From HGM04593 sp045657945 (lineage in GTDB: Bacteria > Bacteroidota > Bacteroidia > Bacteroidales > Bacteroidaceae): 64,000 bases of DNA. Below are positions 24,235 to 33,920 of the stretch, one piece after another (position 1 is the first letter of the stretch; every line of letters begins with the position of its first letter). Where the stretch lies: the NCBI GenBank assembly GCA_045657945.1, contig JAZOUB010000054.1, positions 1 to 64,000 of the forward strand, written 5' to 3'. Both the position numbers and the translations under genes were made by a program. The notes below the pieces were generated by a model. That model saw only the letters and a list, made by a program, of their open reading frames with translations, did no database searches and was not told the DNA's origin.

Positions 24235-25233
24235 ATGACACAGTTCAGAACCGTCATAGAGTTCCCTGAGAGCAAGCACAGCATAACACACAAAAACAGG
24301 CTGTTGCTTGCCGGTTCTTGTTTCGCCGGCAACATCGGTGCTATGCTCGCCGAGAGAAAATTCAACATCGAAGCCAACCCGTTCGGCATCCTGTACAACC
24401 CGCTGTCAATAGCCACAATGTTTACAAGAGTGATTGACGGAGAGGAGTTTACAGCCTCATCGCCAGAAATATTCGAGCATGGCGGCAAGTGGCACAGCAT
24501 CCTGCATCACGGCGACTTCTCACAGAACAGCAAGGAACAGTTGCTTGAAACAATAAACGTCCGGCTGGCAAGGGCACACAGTGCCGCAAAGGAGTGCGAC
24601 ATTGTAATAGTCACATTGGGCACTGCATACACATACACACGCACAAGCGACAACACCGTTGTCGGCAACTGCCATAAATTACCGGCGAGCACATTCACAC
24701 GCCGTCTGCTCGACATCGATGAGATTGTGGAGGCGATGTCTGCTGTAATTGACAAGTTCCGTAGCATAAACCCGGAAATAAAGTTTATTTTCACCATAAG
24801 TCCAATACGTCACCTGCGCGACGGGGCACACGACAACCAGAAGAGCAAAGCCACACTCCTGCTTGCCACAGACAGGATAATATCACTCTACCCCGACAAC
24901 ACCTTCTATTTTCCGGCATACGAGATACTGCTCGACGAACTGCGCGACTACCGTTTCTATGCCGACGACATGGTGCACCCCTCGACAAAGGCTGTCGGAT
25001 ACATTTGGGAGTGTTTCAGCAAATGCTATTTCAACGACAGCACCGCAAGGCTAAACAACGAGATTGAGCAGATTATGCGTGGTATGGAACATCGTCCATT
25101 TGATGCCGAATCCGAAGCCTATAAAAGTTTCTTGGAGAACCTTATGAAAAAAATCGAGGGCATAGAAGAAAAACATCCATATCTTGATTTTGAAAACGAA
25201 AAGAGAAAATGCAATACACTGTTGAACAGATAA
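24235..25233 (+). CDS. GSCFA-domain protein
   Basis: 332 residues. The family-naming motif appears as LAGSCFAGNIG (~residues 25-35), followed by NPFGILYNPLS. Further conserved blocks are VTLGTAYTY (~125) and DDMVHPSTKAVGYIWE (~250), the latter with the D-x-x-H arrangement of SGNH/GDSL hydrolases. The GSCFA family is related to SGNH esterases but has no established substrate. The last 25 bp overlap the start of murF-alr, so translation is probably coupled; this suggests a link to the cell envelope (inference). Confidence 0.85.
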   Translation: MTQFRTVIEFPESKHSITHKNRLLLAGSCFAGNIGAMLAERKFNIEANPFGILYNPLSIATMFTRVIDGEEFTASSPEIFEHGGKWHSILHHGDFSQNSKEQLLETINVRLARAHSAAKECDIVIVTLGTAYTYTRTSDNTVVGNCHKLPASTFTRRLLDIDEIVEAMSAVIDKFRSINPEIKFIFTISPIRHLRDGAHDNQKSKATLLLATDRIISLYPDNTFYFPAYEILLDELRDYRFYADDMVHPSTKAVGYIWECFSKCYFNDSTARLNNEIEQIMRGMEHRPFDAESEAYKSFLENLMKKIEGIEEKHPYLDFENEKRKCNTLLNR

Positions 25234-27689
25234 GAGAGGCATTGAATGCCGATGGCAGGCTGGTGACACCCGGAAACAGAGTGACGCGATTGTTGACCGA
25301 CAGCCGCTCGCTCTCCTTCCCAGAGGAGACAATGTTCTTTGCAATAAAGACAAGACACGGCGACGGACACAACTACATTCACGAACTCTACAGCCGTGGC
25401 GTGAGAAACTTCGTAGTCAATGGCATGGAGCGTTTTGAGCCCCTTACCGATGCCAACTTCATCGTAACGGACGATACTCTTACCGCCCTGCAAGCCTTGG
25501 CGAGACAGCACCGTGCGAAATTCAATATCCCCATTGTCGGCATCACCGGCAGCGACGGCAAGACGATTGTCAAGGAGTGGCTATATCAGCTCACAGCCGA
25601 CGATTATACAGTAACACGTTCACCACGCAGCTACAACTCGCAGATTGGTGTTCCACTATCGGTGTGGATGTTGAACGAAGCAAGCACGCTCGGCATCTTT
25701 GAGGCAGGAATCTCGGAAAGCAACGAGATGGGCAAATTGCAAAGGATCATCAACCCCACAATTGGCATAATAACCAACATAAGCAGCGCACACCAGGAGA
25801 ATTTCAGCTCCCTGCAGGAGAAGTGCGACGAGAAGCTGCAACTGTTCAGCAACTGCGATACCATCATATACAATGCCGATGACGCAATCCTGGCCGAGCG
25901 CATCAAGCATTCGCCAATTACAGCTAAACAGATAGCCTGGTCAAAGAAAAACCAGGAAAACCCACTGTTCATTGAATCCATAACAAAGGAGAACAACGGC
26001 ACAGTAATACAATACTGCTACGGTACGATAGCAGACAACTTCCGAATCCCATTCGTTGATGACGCATCGATAGAAGACTCCATCAACTGCCTTGCAGCCG
26101 CATTGCACCTTGGCGTCACACCAGAGACCATTGCCACGAAAATGGCACAACTTGAGCCCGTAGCAATGCGCCTCGAGGTCAAGGAGGGCAAACGCGGCAG
26201 TCTCATCATCAACGATAGCTACAACTCGGACACGGCATCTCTTGACATTGCGCTTGACTTCATGGAACGCCGTTGCAACATGACTCCGGGGCTGAAACGC
26301 ACCGTTATCCTTGCCGACATAAAGCAGAGCGGAGAAAGCGCGGCGTCACTTTACGACTCTGTAACAGAGTACCTCAAGGAGCACAGCATAGAAAAATTCA
26401 TAGGCATCGGCAGCGACATTGCATCACAGGCAGCGGCATTCCAAAGCGCAGCCATCGAATGTCACTTCTTTGATACCACAGCACAGTTCATTGCGTCGCC
26501 GACAATAAGACAGATACAGAACGAATGCATACTGATAAAGGGCTCGCGCTCGTTCCATTTCGAGGAGATAACCGAGGTGCTAGAGAAGAAGGCACACCAG
26601 ACAATACTGGAGGTAAACCTGAGCGCGCTACGTGACAACCTGAACTACTACCGCAACAACCTCGCTCCAAAGACAAGGACAATCTGCATGGTAAAAGCCT
26701 CGGCCTACGGTGCCGGCGCACTGGAGGTTGGACGCACATTGCAAGACTGCAATGTTGACTACCTCGCAGTCGCTGTTGCCGACGAGGGAGCCGAGTTGCG
26801 CCGTGAAGGCATAACAACAGGCATCATTGTCATGAACCCCGAACCGAGCTCGTTCGCAACCCTGTTCGATAACAAGCTGGAGCCCGAAGTCTATAGTTTC
26901 GGCATGCTCAGGATGCTCATTGAGGCAGCCGGCCGTGAAGGCATAACCGACTACCCCGTACACATAAAGGTTGACACAGGCATGCACCGTCTTGGTTTCT
27001 TGCCCGAGGAAATCCCGGCACTCGTTGACATCCTCAAACAGCAGAACGCCTTGACACCGCGCTCAATATTCTCGCACTTTGCAGGCAGCGACAGCCCATT
27101 CTTTGACGAATTCTCGAAACTACAGAAAGAGCGTTTCGACACCGCCGCCGAGACTTTGCAACAAGCATTCGAGCACAAGATACTATGCCATATATGCAAT
27201 AGTGCCGGAGCCGAGCGCTTTGAGGATGCACACCATGACATGGTGCGCCTGGGCATAGGATTGTATGGCATCTCACCCATTTGTGAGAACAAGAACCTGC
27301 ACCCAATATCGACACTGAAGACCATTATACTGCAGATACATGATGTTCCGGCCCACGAGACAGTAGGCTACAGCCGCAAGGGAGCATTAAGCCGCGACTC
27401 ACGCATTGCTGCACTGCCAATCGGCTATGCCGACGGTCTCAACCGCCGTCTTGGCAACGGAAAGGGATACTGCATCGTGAACGGCAAGAAAGCGCCATAC
27501 ATTGGAAATATCTGTATGGATGTATGCATGATTGATGTCACCGACATCGACTGCAAGGAGGGCGACACTGTTGAGATATTCGGCCGCGACCTGCCCGTCA
27601 CCACGGTTGCCAAGTGGTTAGAGACCATCCCGTACGAGGTACTCACATCGGTATCGACAAGAATAAAGAGAGTCTATTACAGTGATTGA
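25209..27689 (+). CDS. murF-alr: Bifunctional UDP-MurNAc-tripeptide:D-Ala-D-Ala ligase / alanine racemase
   Basis: 826 residues, a fusion common in Bacteroidota. Residues ~1-455 are MurF: Mur ligase catalytic domain with the ATP loop GITGSDGKT (~115) and the C-terminal domain. Residues ~460-826 are alanine racemase: the PLP lysine is in MVKASAYGAGALE (~495), the phosphate-binding and catalytic region includes GIGLYGISP, and the second catalytic Tyr is in VGYSRKG. The enzyme supplies D-Ala and joins D-Ala-D-Ala to the muramyl tripeptide. Starts inside the GSCFA gene and ends at a bidirectional terminator. Confidence 0.95.
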   Translation: MQYTVEQIREALNADGRLVTPGNRVTRLLTDSRSLSFPEETMFFAIKTRHGDGHNYIHELYSRGVRNFVVNGMERFEPLTDANFIVTDDTLTALQALARQHRAKFNIPIVGITGSDGKTIVKEWLYQLTADDYTVTRSPRSYNSQIGVPLSVWMLNEASTLGIFEAGISESNEMGKLQRIINPTIGIITNISSAHQENFSSLQEKCDEKLQLFSNCDTIIYNADDAILAERIKHSPITAKQIAWSKKNQENPLFIESITKENNGTVIQYCYGTIADNFRIPFVDDASIEDSINCLAAALHLGVTPETIATKMAQLEPVAMRLEVKEGKRGSLIINDSYNSDTASLDIALDFMERRCNMTPGLKRTVILADIKQSGESAASLYDSVTEYLKEHSIEKFIGIGSDIASQAAAFQSAAIECHFFDTTAQFIASPTIRQIQNECILIKGSRSFHFEEITEVLEKKAHQTILEVNLSALRDNLNYYRNNLAPKTRTICMVKASAYGAGALEVGRTLQDCNVDYLAVAVADEGAELRREGITTGIIVMNPEPSSFATLFDNKLEPEVYSFGMLRMLIEAAGREGITDYPVHIKVDTGMHRLGFLPEEIPALVDILKQQNALTPRSIFSHFAGSDSPFFDEFSKLQKERFDTAAETLQQAFEHKILCHICNSAGAERFEDAHHDMVRLGIGLYGISPICENKNLHPISTLKTIILQIHDVPAHETVGYSRKGALSRDSRIAALPIGYADGLNRRLGNGKGYCIVNGKKAPYIGNICMDVCMIDVTDIDCKEGDTVEIFGRDLPVTTVAKWLETIPYEVLTSVSTRIKRVYYSD

Positions 27690-27691
27690 AT

Positions 27692-27730
27692 ACAAAAAAA
27701 ACAGGATTGTCATTGTCAATCCTGTTTTTT
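27692..27730. terminator. Bidirectional terminator between murF-alr and the NSS transporter
   Basis: ACAGGATTG (27701-27709) and CAATCCTGT (27717-27725) form a 9-bp stem with a 7-base loop, with an A run on the left and a T run on the right. It serves both convergent genes. Confidence 0.85.
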
Positions 27731-27739
27731 ATATTTGAC

Positions 27740-29065
27740 TTAAAGCAAGTTTGTCAAGAATATATAGAATATCAGCACCGGCGTTACATAGCGCAGCATG
27801 AACATCACGACAGCCGACACTCCGGGATTACAAGTGCCGTTGTTGGTGAGTTCGTTTTTCATGAACCCTTTCTTCATGAACCACATGACAAAGATACAGG
27901 TGAACATCGCGCCAAGCGGCATGAGAATGTTGGCTGTGAGATAGTCGAACAGAGTGAGGAAATCCACACCGAAAAGAGCAAGGAAAGTGACCGCGCTCAA
28001 CACAATGGAGACCCCGGATGTCACAAGCGCACCACCCCTGCGCGAGAGTTTGAACTCCTCAGCAGTGTAGGCTGTAAGCACCTCGTGGAACGATATTGTA
28101 GAGGTCAACGAGGCGAATATCACCAAAAGAAAAAAGATTGACGACCACAACGGTGCCAATGGCATGTCCTTGAAGATCACAGGCAAGGTCTCAAACACAA
28201 ACGAAGGGGAAGTAGAAACCTCATTTGATGTCATGTCCATACCTGCACTTGTTGCCGCCGGAAATATCACAAGACTGGCGAGCACCGATACCACAAGGGT
28301 GAGAAGCGAGACATTGAACGATGTCGATACCATATTGTTGTTCTTCTTGAAGTATGAGGCGTATGTCACCATACAACCCATTCCAACAGATAGCGAGAAG
28401 AATGCCTGGCCAATGGCCATCATAATGGTATCGGCCTTGAAAGCCTTGGAGAAGTCACATGAGAAGATAAACTTGTACCCATCGGAGGCTCCGGGCATAA
28501 ACGCAACACGCACGGCCATGACTATGAGGATGACAAAGAGTGCCGGCATCATGATTCTCGACGCCTTCTCAATACCCTTATCTACTCCCCTCGCTACAAT
28601 AAGGTGAGTCATCAGTATAAATATCACACCATATATCAATGGTCTCCAGGAGTCTTGGAACGAAGCAAACTGTTCTGTAAACGAATTGCCGGAACTGAAC
28701 ATCTCACCCGTTAACGAACTGACAAAATATTCAAGCGACCAGCCTGCTATCAAATAATAATAGCCCGAAATGAGAAGTGCGCCAAGCACACCGCTATATC
28801 CAAGCCAGCTCCATCGCTTTGACAGAGCGCGGAACGCACCCACAGCATTCTTGTTAGTCTTGCGACCCACTGCAAACTCAGCAAGCATTGCAGGAATTCC
28901 CACCACAAGCACACTTAACAGAAATACAAGCAGAAAGGCCGCACCACCGTTCTTGCTTGCCATATATGGAAAACGCCACAGGGCACCCAAACCGATTGCA
29001 CTGCCGGCCGCCACTAATATTACGCTTAATTTACCCCCGAATGAGGCTCTTGGTTGTTCACTCAT
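27740..29065 (-). CDS. Sodium-dependent amino-acid transporter (NSS/SLC6 family)
   Basis: 441 residues with 11-12 hydrophobic segments. The first helix has the unwound sodium and substrate site AAGSAIGLGALWRFPYMASKNGGAAF (split here by residues 16-41), the hallmark of LeuT-like transporters. Later, GQAFFSLSVGMGCMVTYASY marks helix 6. It imports an amino acid with Na+ across the inner membrane; the substrate cannot be told. It stands alone on its strand, between a bidirectional terminator and the terminator after ddh. Confidence 0.92.
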   Translation of the reverse strand: MSEQPRASFGGKLSVILVAAGSAIGLGALWRFPYMASKNGGAAFLLVFLLSVLVVGIPAMLAEFAVGRKTNKNAVGAFRALSKRWSWLGYSGVLGALLISGYYYLIAGWSLEYFVSSLTGEMFSSGNSFTEQFASFQDSWRPLIYGVIFILMTHLIVARGVDKGIEKASRIMMPALFVILIVMAVRVAFMPGASDGYKFIFSCDFSKAFKADTIMMAIGQAFFSLSVGMGCMVTYASYFKKNNNMVSTSFNVSLLTLVVSVLASLVIFPAATSAGMDMTSNEVSTSPSFVFETLPVIFKDMPLAPLWSSIFFLLVIFASLTSTISFHEVLTAYTAEEFKLSRRGGALVTSGVSIVLSAVTFLALFGVDFLTLFDYLTANILMPLGAMFTCIFVMWFMKKGFMKNELTNNGTCNPGVSAVVMFMLRYVTPVLIFYIFLTNLL

Positions 29066-29097
29066 AGTAATAGTTCTTCAAAATAGACCGCGAAAAT

Positions 29098-29148
29098 AAC
29101 AAAAAAGCAGAAACTTCATAGCAAAATTGTTGCTAAGTTTCTGCTTTT
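29098..29148 (-). terminator. Terminator after ddh
   Basis: AAAAGCAGAAACTT (29103-29116) and AAGTTTCTGCTTTT (29135-29148) form a 14-bp stem, followed on the minus strand by a T run (29106-29101). It lies 40 bp past the ddh stop. Confidence 0.8.
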
Positions 29149-29188
29149 AACGAATTATCAGACAGGTTAAAAACCTGAATTTCCTTAA

Positions 29189-30088
29189 TTACACAAGGTG
29201 CGCAATATGCTGTTCCCTATCACCGTATAACAGATCAATGAGAGGAATCTCAATCATTGTATAGCAACCGGGGGCCTGACGCATTGTAGCACGTGCACAG
29301 CAGACAAGCACCTGGGCTGTGAGCGCAGGGTTGTTGATGCGCATGTTGAACTCGAACAACTGGTTCTGAGTTGTACCTGAAACGCCCTTGCGTGTAAGGT
29401 TCACACCGTGCCCCATATCAAGAAGGTCATCAACGCAAGGTACCTCTTTCACGTGTGTCTCATCATTGATGAAGTAAGGATCGGCCTTGATGGACGCAGC
29501 CACCTGATTGAAATCATAGCCCTCCTCTATCTCAACATAGACCATGCGGCGATGTATGCCGGTACCAACCGGGATTGTCATTGAAAGCGCAGCCTTCACG
29601 CCCTCGATAGCCTTTACAGCAACGGTATGTCCCATGCTCATACCCGGACCGAAATTGGTATAGGTAATACCCTTGGGAGCAATAGCCTCAAGCAATGTGC
29701 GGATAACAGAGTCGCTGCCCGGATCCCAACCTGCCGAGATAATCGAAACGGCATTACCGGCCTCGGCACTCTCGCCAAGCGAACGGCGCAGGTCGAGAAT
29801 CTTTGAGTGGATATCAAAACTATCCACAGTGTTTATACCCAAAGCAAGGATATCTTTGGCATATCTTTCTACACTGCGTGTTGGAGTTGAAAGAATCGCA
29901 ACATCGACATCACCAAGTTCGCGGATGTCTTTTACAACAGTATAGCCCTCGAGCTCTGCAGGAAGGTTCTCAGCACCTGAACGGCGCACCACACCGGCAA
30001 CCTCAAAATCGGGCGCAGCATTAAGCGCCTGAAGTGTATATTTTCCAATGTTGCCATAACCAACTATGGCTGCTCTGATTTTCTTCAT
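29189..30088 (-). CDS. ddh: meso-Diaminopimelate D-dehydrogenase
   Basis: 299 residues. The NADPH-binding motif VGYGNIGKYTLQAL is at residues ~9-22. SAGWDPGSDSVIRTL (~120) and GPGMSMGHTVAVKAI (~150) are family-specific substrate-domain blocks. The enzyme converts tetrahydrodipicolinate, ammonia and NADPH directly to meso-diaminopimelate, a one-step bypass for lysine and peptidoglycan synthesis. It is monocistronic, with a hairpin-containing region upstream. Confidence 0.93.
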   Translation of the reverse strand: MKKIRAAIVGYGNIGKYTLQALNAAPDFEVAGVVRRSGAENLPAELEGYTVVKDIRELGDVDVAILSTPTRSVERYAKDILALGINTVDSFDIHSKILDLRRSLGESAEAGNAVSIISAGWDPGSDSVIRTLLEAIAPKGITYTNFGPGMSMGHTVAVKAIEGVKAALSMTIPVGTGIHRRMVYVEIEEGYDFNQVAASIKADPYFINDETHVKEVPCVDDLLDMGHGVNLTRKGVSGTTQNQLFEFNMRINNPALTAQVLVCCARATMRQAPGCYTMIEIPLIDLLYGDREQHIAHLV

Positions 30089-30127
30089 AAATTAATTTTT
30101 ATTTTACACCGCGAATATATACAAAAT

Positions 30128-30146
30128 CCCGATGTCATACATCGGG
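30128..30146. other. Hairpin upstream of ddh
   Basis: CCCGATGT (30128-30135) and ACATCGGG (30139-30146) form a perfect 8-bp stem with a 3-base loop. On the minus strand it is followed by ATTTTG and then a TATATTCG box near the ddh promoter. It may end pnp readthrough or lie in a regulatory region. Confidence 0.4.
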
Positions 30147-30190
30147 CAAGGCTGTTTTTTTAACATTATTAACTATACACCTTAATAATA

Positions 30191-30227
30191 GAAGAATGAG
30201 AGTTGCTTTACGCAACTCTCATTCTTC
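30191..30227 (-). terminator. Strong hairpin after pnp
   Basis: GAAGAATGAGAGTTGC and GCAACTCTCATTCTTC (30191-30206 and 30212-30227) form a perfect 16-bp stem with a 5-base loop, 20 bp past the pnp stop. No good T run follows on the minus strand, so it may protect the mRNA end rather than terminate on its own. Confidence 0.6.
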
Positions 30228-30246
30228 TTATCATAATCAATTTTGA

Positions 30247-32430
30247 TTATTTATCGTTGTTAGGACGACGCTGCTCGCGCTCACGGCGTGGACGACGCTC
30301 ACGCTCCTCGTAACCCTCGGGCTTCTCAAGGAGAACCTTGCGAGAGAGTTTGAACTTGCCTGTCTTAGGATCAATCTCCAAAAGCTTAACCTGGAGTTTG
30401 TCACCCTCGTTGATGCCGGTCTCCTCCATTGTCTCGAAACGCTTCCAGTCAATCTCAGAGATGTGCAACAAACCGTCCTTGCCTGGCATAAACTCAACGA
30501 ATGCACCATAAGGCATCACGCTGCGCACTGTACCCTCGTAAACCTCACCGGCCTCAGGGATAGCAACGATTGCGCGGATCTTGGCAATAGCATCGTTGAT
30601 TGACTTGCCGTTGTTAGCTGCAATTTCGATAACGCCCTCGCCATCAATCTCCTCAATAGAGATTGTAGCGCCGGTCTCCTCCTGCATACCCTGGATAATC
30701 TTGCCACCAGGGCCGATAACAGCACCGATGAACTCCTTAGGAATGCGCATTGTCTCAATGCGTGGAGCGTGTGGTTTTAGCTCCTCACGTGGTTCGGCAA
30801 TGCACTCGGTAATCTTGCCGAGGATATGCATACGACCCTCGCGTGCCTGGTTCAAAGCCTTCTCAAGGATCTCGTATGAGAGACCGTCAACCTTGATGTC
30901 CATCTGTGTAGCAGTGATACCGTCAACAGTACCTGTCACCTTGAAGTCCATGTCGCCCAAGTGGTCCTCGTCGCCAAGGATGTCGCTGAGGACAGCATAT
31001 TTTTCCTCACCGGCATTCTTGATAAGACCCATTGCGATACCTGATACCGGCTTCTTGATCTTAACACCGGCATCCATGAGCGCCAATGTACCGGCACAAA
31101 CTGTAGCCATTGAAGATGAGCCGTTAGACTCAAGGATATCTGAAACTACGCGAACGCAGTATGGATAGTCGGCTGGAATCATGTTCTTCAACGCACGGCA
31201 AGCGAGGTTACCGTGACCAATCTCACGACGGCCTACACCACGCTGTGGACGAGCCTCGCCTGTTGAGAATGGAGGGAAGTTATAGTGGAGCAAGAAACGC
31301 TCTGTACCCTGGTTCATTACATCGTCGATGATCTTCTCATCGCGCTTTGTACCAAGAGTGACGGTTGTGAGCGACTGTGTCTCACCACGTGTGAAGACTG
31401 CTGAACCGTGAGGGCCTGGGAGATAACCTGCCTCGCACCAGATGTGGCGGATGTCGGTTGTCTTGCGACCATCGAGACGCTTGCCCTCGTCGAGAATACA
31501 ACGGCGCATAGCCTCCTTCTCTACATCGTGGTAGTAGCGGTCGATGAGAGCACCCTTCTCCTCGAGTTCCTCCTCGGTGAACTGTGCCTTGAACTCCTCC
31601 TTGATTGCGTCGAACGCTGCAGCACGTCCGTGCTTGTCGTTGTTGCCACTTGCTGCAACTGCGTACGCCTTGGCATAGCAAGCATCGTGTACCATTGAGC
31701 GGAGCTCCTCGTCATTAACCTCGTGGCAGTACTCGCGCTTAACTGTTGAGCCAACCTCTTCCATCAACTCCATCTGCGCCTTGCAGTGAACCTTGATAGC
31801 CTCGTGAGCAACCTTCATTGCCTCGAGCAGGTCATTCTCTGAAACTTCCTTCATCTCACCCTCGACCATCATGATGTTGTCGTATGTAGCGGCAACCATA
31901 ATGTCCATGTCGGCATCCTCGAGCTGTGCGAATGTTGGGTTAACAACGAACTCACCACCGATACGTGCAACACGCACCTCAGAGATTGGACCACCGAAAG
32001 GAATATCAGAAACAGCAAGAGCCGCAGAAGCAGCAAGACCTGCAAGAGCATCAGGCATATCAACACCGTCAGCAGAGCAGAGCATGATGTTTACGTAAAC
32101 CTCGGCATGGTAGTTATCGGGGAAGAGAGGACGCAGAGCGCGGTCAACCAAACGACAAGTAAGGATCTCATAATCCGAAGCCTTACCCTCGCGCTTTGTA
32201 AAACCACCGGGGAAGCGGCCGAACGCAGCATATTTCTCTTTGTACTCTACCTGTAAAGGCATAAAATCGGTTCCTGGTACAGCATCCTTCGCTGCACACA
32301 CTGTGGCCAGCAACATCGTATTGCCCAAACGCAGCATAACTGCGCCGTCAGCCTGCTTTGCAAGCTTACCTGTCTCAATGGTAATTACACGACCATCGGG
32401 CAAGGCCACATTTTTTGTAACAACATTCAT
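30247..32430 (-). CDS. pnp: Polyribonucleotide nucleotidyltransferase (PNPase)
   Basis: 727 residues. Two RNase PH domains (~1-140 and ~310-470) flank a helical linker. The KH domain contains IGPGGKIIQGMQEETGATISIEE (split here by residues ~560-582), and the S1 domain runs ~620-690 (YEGTVRSVMPYGAFVEF). A charged Arg-rich tail (RRPRREREQRRPNN) ends the protein. PNPase degrades RNA 3' to 5' with phosphate and takes part in mRNA turnover. It is transcribed alone, divergent from the lipoprotein gene. Confidence 0.97.
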   Translation of the reverse strand: MNVVTKNVALPDGRVITIETGKLAKQADGAVMLRLGNTMLLATVCAAKDAVPGTDFMPLQVEYKEKYAAFGRFPGGFTKREGKASDYEILTCRLVDRALRPLFPDNYHAEVYVNIMLCSADGVDMPDALAGLAASAALAVSDIPFGGPISEVRVARIGGEFVVNPTFAQLEDADMDIMVAATYDNIMMVEGEMKEVSENDLLEAMKVAHEAIKVHCKAQMELMEEVGSTVKREYCHEVNDEELRSMVHDACYAKAYAVAASGNNDKHGRAAAFDAIKEEFKAQFTEEELEEKGALIDRYYHDVEKEAMRRCILDEGKRLDGRKTTDIRHIWCEAGYLPGPHGSAVFTRGETQSLTTVTLGTKRDEKIIDDVMNQGTERFLLHYNFPPFSTGEARPQRGVGRREIGHGNLACRALKNMIPADYPYCVRVVSDILESNGSSSMATVCAGTLALMDAGVKIKKPVSGIAMGLIKNAGEEKYAVLSDILGDEDHLGDMDFKVTGTVDGITATQMDIKVDGLSYEILEKALNQAREGRMHILGKITECIAEPREELKPHAPRIETMRIPKEFIGAVIGPGGKIIQGMQEETGATISIEEIDGEGVIEIAANNGKSINDAIAKIRAIVAIPEAGEVYEGTVRSVMPYGAFVEFMPGKDGLLHISEIDWKRFETMEETGINEGDKLQVKLLEIDPKTGKFKLSRKVLLEKPEGYEERERRPRREREQRRPNNDK

Positions 32431-32469
32431 ATTCTTTATCTTTAAAACGAAATTTTATTGTAATTCTCG

Positions 32470-32477
32470 CAAAGGTA
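32470..32477 (-). promoter_or_regulatory. Promoter -7 box for pnp
   Basis: The minus strand reads TACCTTTG (TAnnTTTG) about 40 bp before the ATG at 32430. Confidence 0.5.
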
Positions 32478-32498
32478 TATAATTTTCCATATTTTAAC

Positions 32499-32506
32499 TA
32501 TCTTTG
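32499..32506 (+). promoter_or_regulatory. Promoter -7 box for the thioredoxin-fold lipoprotein
   Basis: TATCTTTG matches TAnnTTTG, 29 bp before the ATG at 32536. It lies back-to-back with the pnp -7 box, only 21 bp apart, so the two divergent promoters overlap in their upstream regions. Confidence 0.5.
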
Positions 32507-32535
32507 CACCGAAAAAAAATACAATTTTTACAAAT

Positions 32536-33702
32536 ATGAGACTTTTCAAAGGAATACTGACACTATTTTCAATTTTTATAGCAGCAAGCATCATTCTCAC
32601 CTCTTGCAGCAACAATGAGGAAGAAGGCCCTACATTCGTTATCAAAGGCAATATCGAGAACGGTAACGGCAAAAGCATTGGAGTTTACCACATCAAGGCA
32701 AACGGTATCAGCAAAATGGGTGAGGCGGAGCTTGACACAACCGGCAATTACAGTTTCAAGGTTCCAAGCCCCAAGCACTTTGATTTTTACCTGTTGGATA
32801 TCGATAGTTGCGGAACAATCGTCTTTATTGCCGACTCGACAGAGACAATCACTGTCAACGGCGATGCCAATGACCTCATTGCCGAATACACCATTGACGG
32901 CGACAACGAAAACCAGCGCATAAAAGAGATAACCATTTTAAGGGCAGCCCTTGAGGCACAGGTTACAGCAATGGCAACCAGTCCATCGCCGGCCGTCATA
33001 AAGACCGAGAGAGAAATACGCGAGCTCATCGAAGAGTTCAAGAACAACATTGTCAAGCAATACATCATACCGGCACCTGGAAGCGCGAGCGCGTACTATG
33101 CATTAACGCTGACCATTGGCAATATTCCGATATTCAATCCCATGCAGAACCGCGACGACAGCAGGTACTTTGCAGCCGTTGCCACAAATTTCCAGCACAA
33201 ACATCCCGGCACAAGCCACACGAAGCACCTGACAGAGGCTGCAGAAAAAGGACTTGCTGCTACACGCCCTCCAAAGACCATCGAGGTTGAGGAGAGCGAA
33301 GCCTTGACCACCGGCATATATGACATTAGGCTACCACAAGCCAGTGGCGACAGCATCTCCTTGTCGTCGTTTGTCGGCAAAGCGGCAATGCTCGACTTCA
33401 CATTCTACGAAAACACAGAGATGGGCGGCAGGAACATAACCCTACGCGAGTTATACAACAAGTACAAGAACAAAGGATTCGAGATTTACCAGGTATCACT
33501 CGACAAGGACAAGGAATTCTGGAAGCAATCGGCAGCAAACCTGCCATGGACTTGCGTGCATGACACAACCGGCGCATCAGCAATGCTCTTCAACGTGCAG
33601 TCGCTCCCCACATTCTTCCTTATAAGCAAGAAAGGAGAAGTAGTATTGCGCGATGCACAGATAGAAGACCTTGAGAAAGAAATAGAGAAACTCTTGAAAT
33701 AA
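32536..33702 (+). CDS. DUF4369/thioredoxin-fold lipoprotein lacking the CXXC motif
   Basis: 388 residues. The lipobox ILTSC (Cys24) makes it a lipoprotein. A DUF4369-like beta domain (~30-130) is followed by a helical linker and a redoxin-like C-terminal domain (~260-388: SLSSFVGKAAMLDFTF...LRELYNKYKNKGFEIYQVSLDKD). In TlpA/ResA proteins W-C-x-x-C follows the DF strand; here the residues are YENTEMGG with no cysteine. The cis-Pro loop (SLPTFFLI) is kept. It therefore cannot be a thiol oxidoreductase of the usual kind and may act as a binding or scaffold protein in the periplasm. Single gene, divergent from pnp. Confidence 0.82.
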   Translation: MRLFKGILTLFSIFIAASIILTSCSNNEEEGPTFVIKGNIENGNGKSIGVYHIKANGISKMGEAELDTTGNYSFKVPSPKHFDFYLLDIDSCGTIVFIADSTETITVNGDANDLIAEYTIDGDNENQRIKEITILRAALEAQVTAMATSPSPAVIKTEREIRELIEEFKNNIVKQYIIPAPGSASAYYALTLTIGNIPIFNPMQNRDDSRYFAAVATNFQHKHPGTSHTKHLTEAAEKGLAATRPPKTIEVEESEALTTGIYDIRLPQASGDSISLSSFVGKAAMLDFTFYENTEMGGRNITLRELYNKYKNKGFEIYQVSLDKDKEFWKQSAANLPWTCVHDTTGASAMLFNVQSLPTFFLISKKGEVVLRDAQIEDLEKEIEKLLK

Positions 33703-33810
33703 AGGGAAGCTGTTTATCCAATAAACCAAGACGTTGTCTTTTAGCAAAATAGGACAAACTCACAAAAAAAGTTACAAAAAGCCAATTAGGTAAAAAATAA
33801 CATTGTTTTA

Positions 33811-33842
33811 TTTGGTTTATAAATTAAAAGGGCTTACCTTTG
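33811..33842 (+). promoter_or_regulatory. Promoter of greA-HIT
   Basis: TTTG (33811-33814), a 20-bp spacer and TACCTTTG (33835-33842) form a perfect Bacteroidota promoter. The leader of about 70 nt contains a hairpin, GGTTCCA/TGGAATCC at 33864-33888. Confidence 0.75.
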
Positions 33843-33920
33843 CCAAAGAAATAAAGGGAAATGGGTTCCAGCACTCGTGTTGGAATCCTTTGTTTTACTG
33901 TTTTTTAATAAGAAGATATT

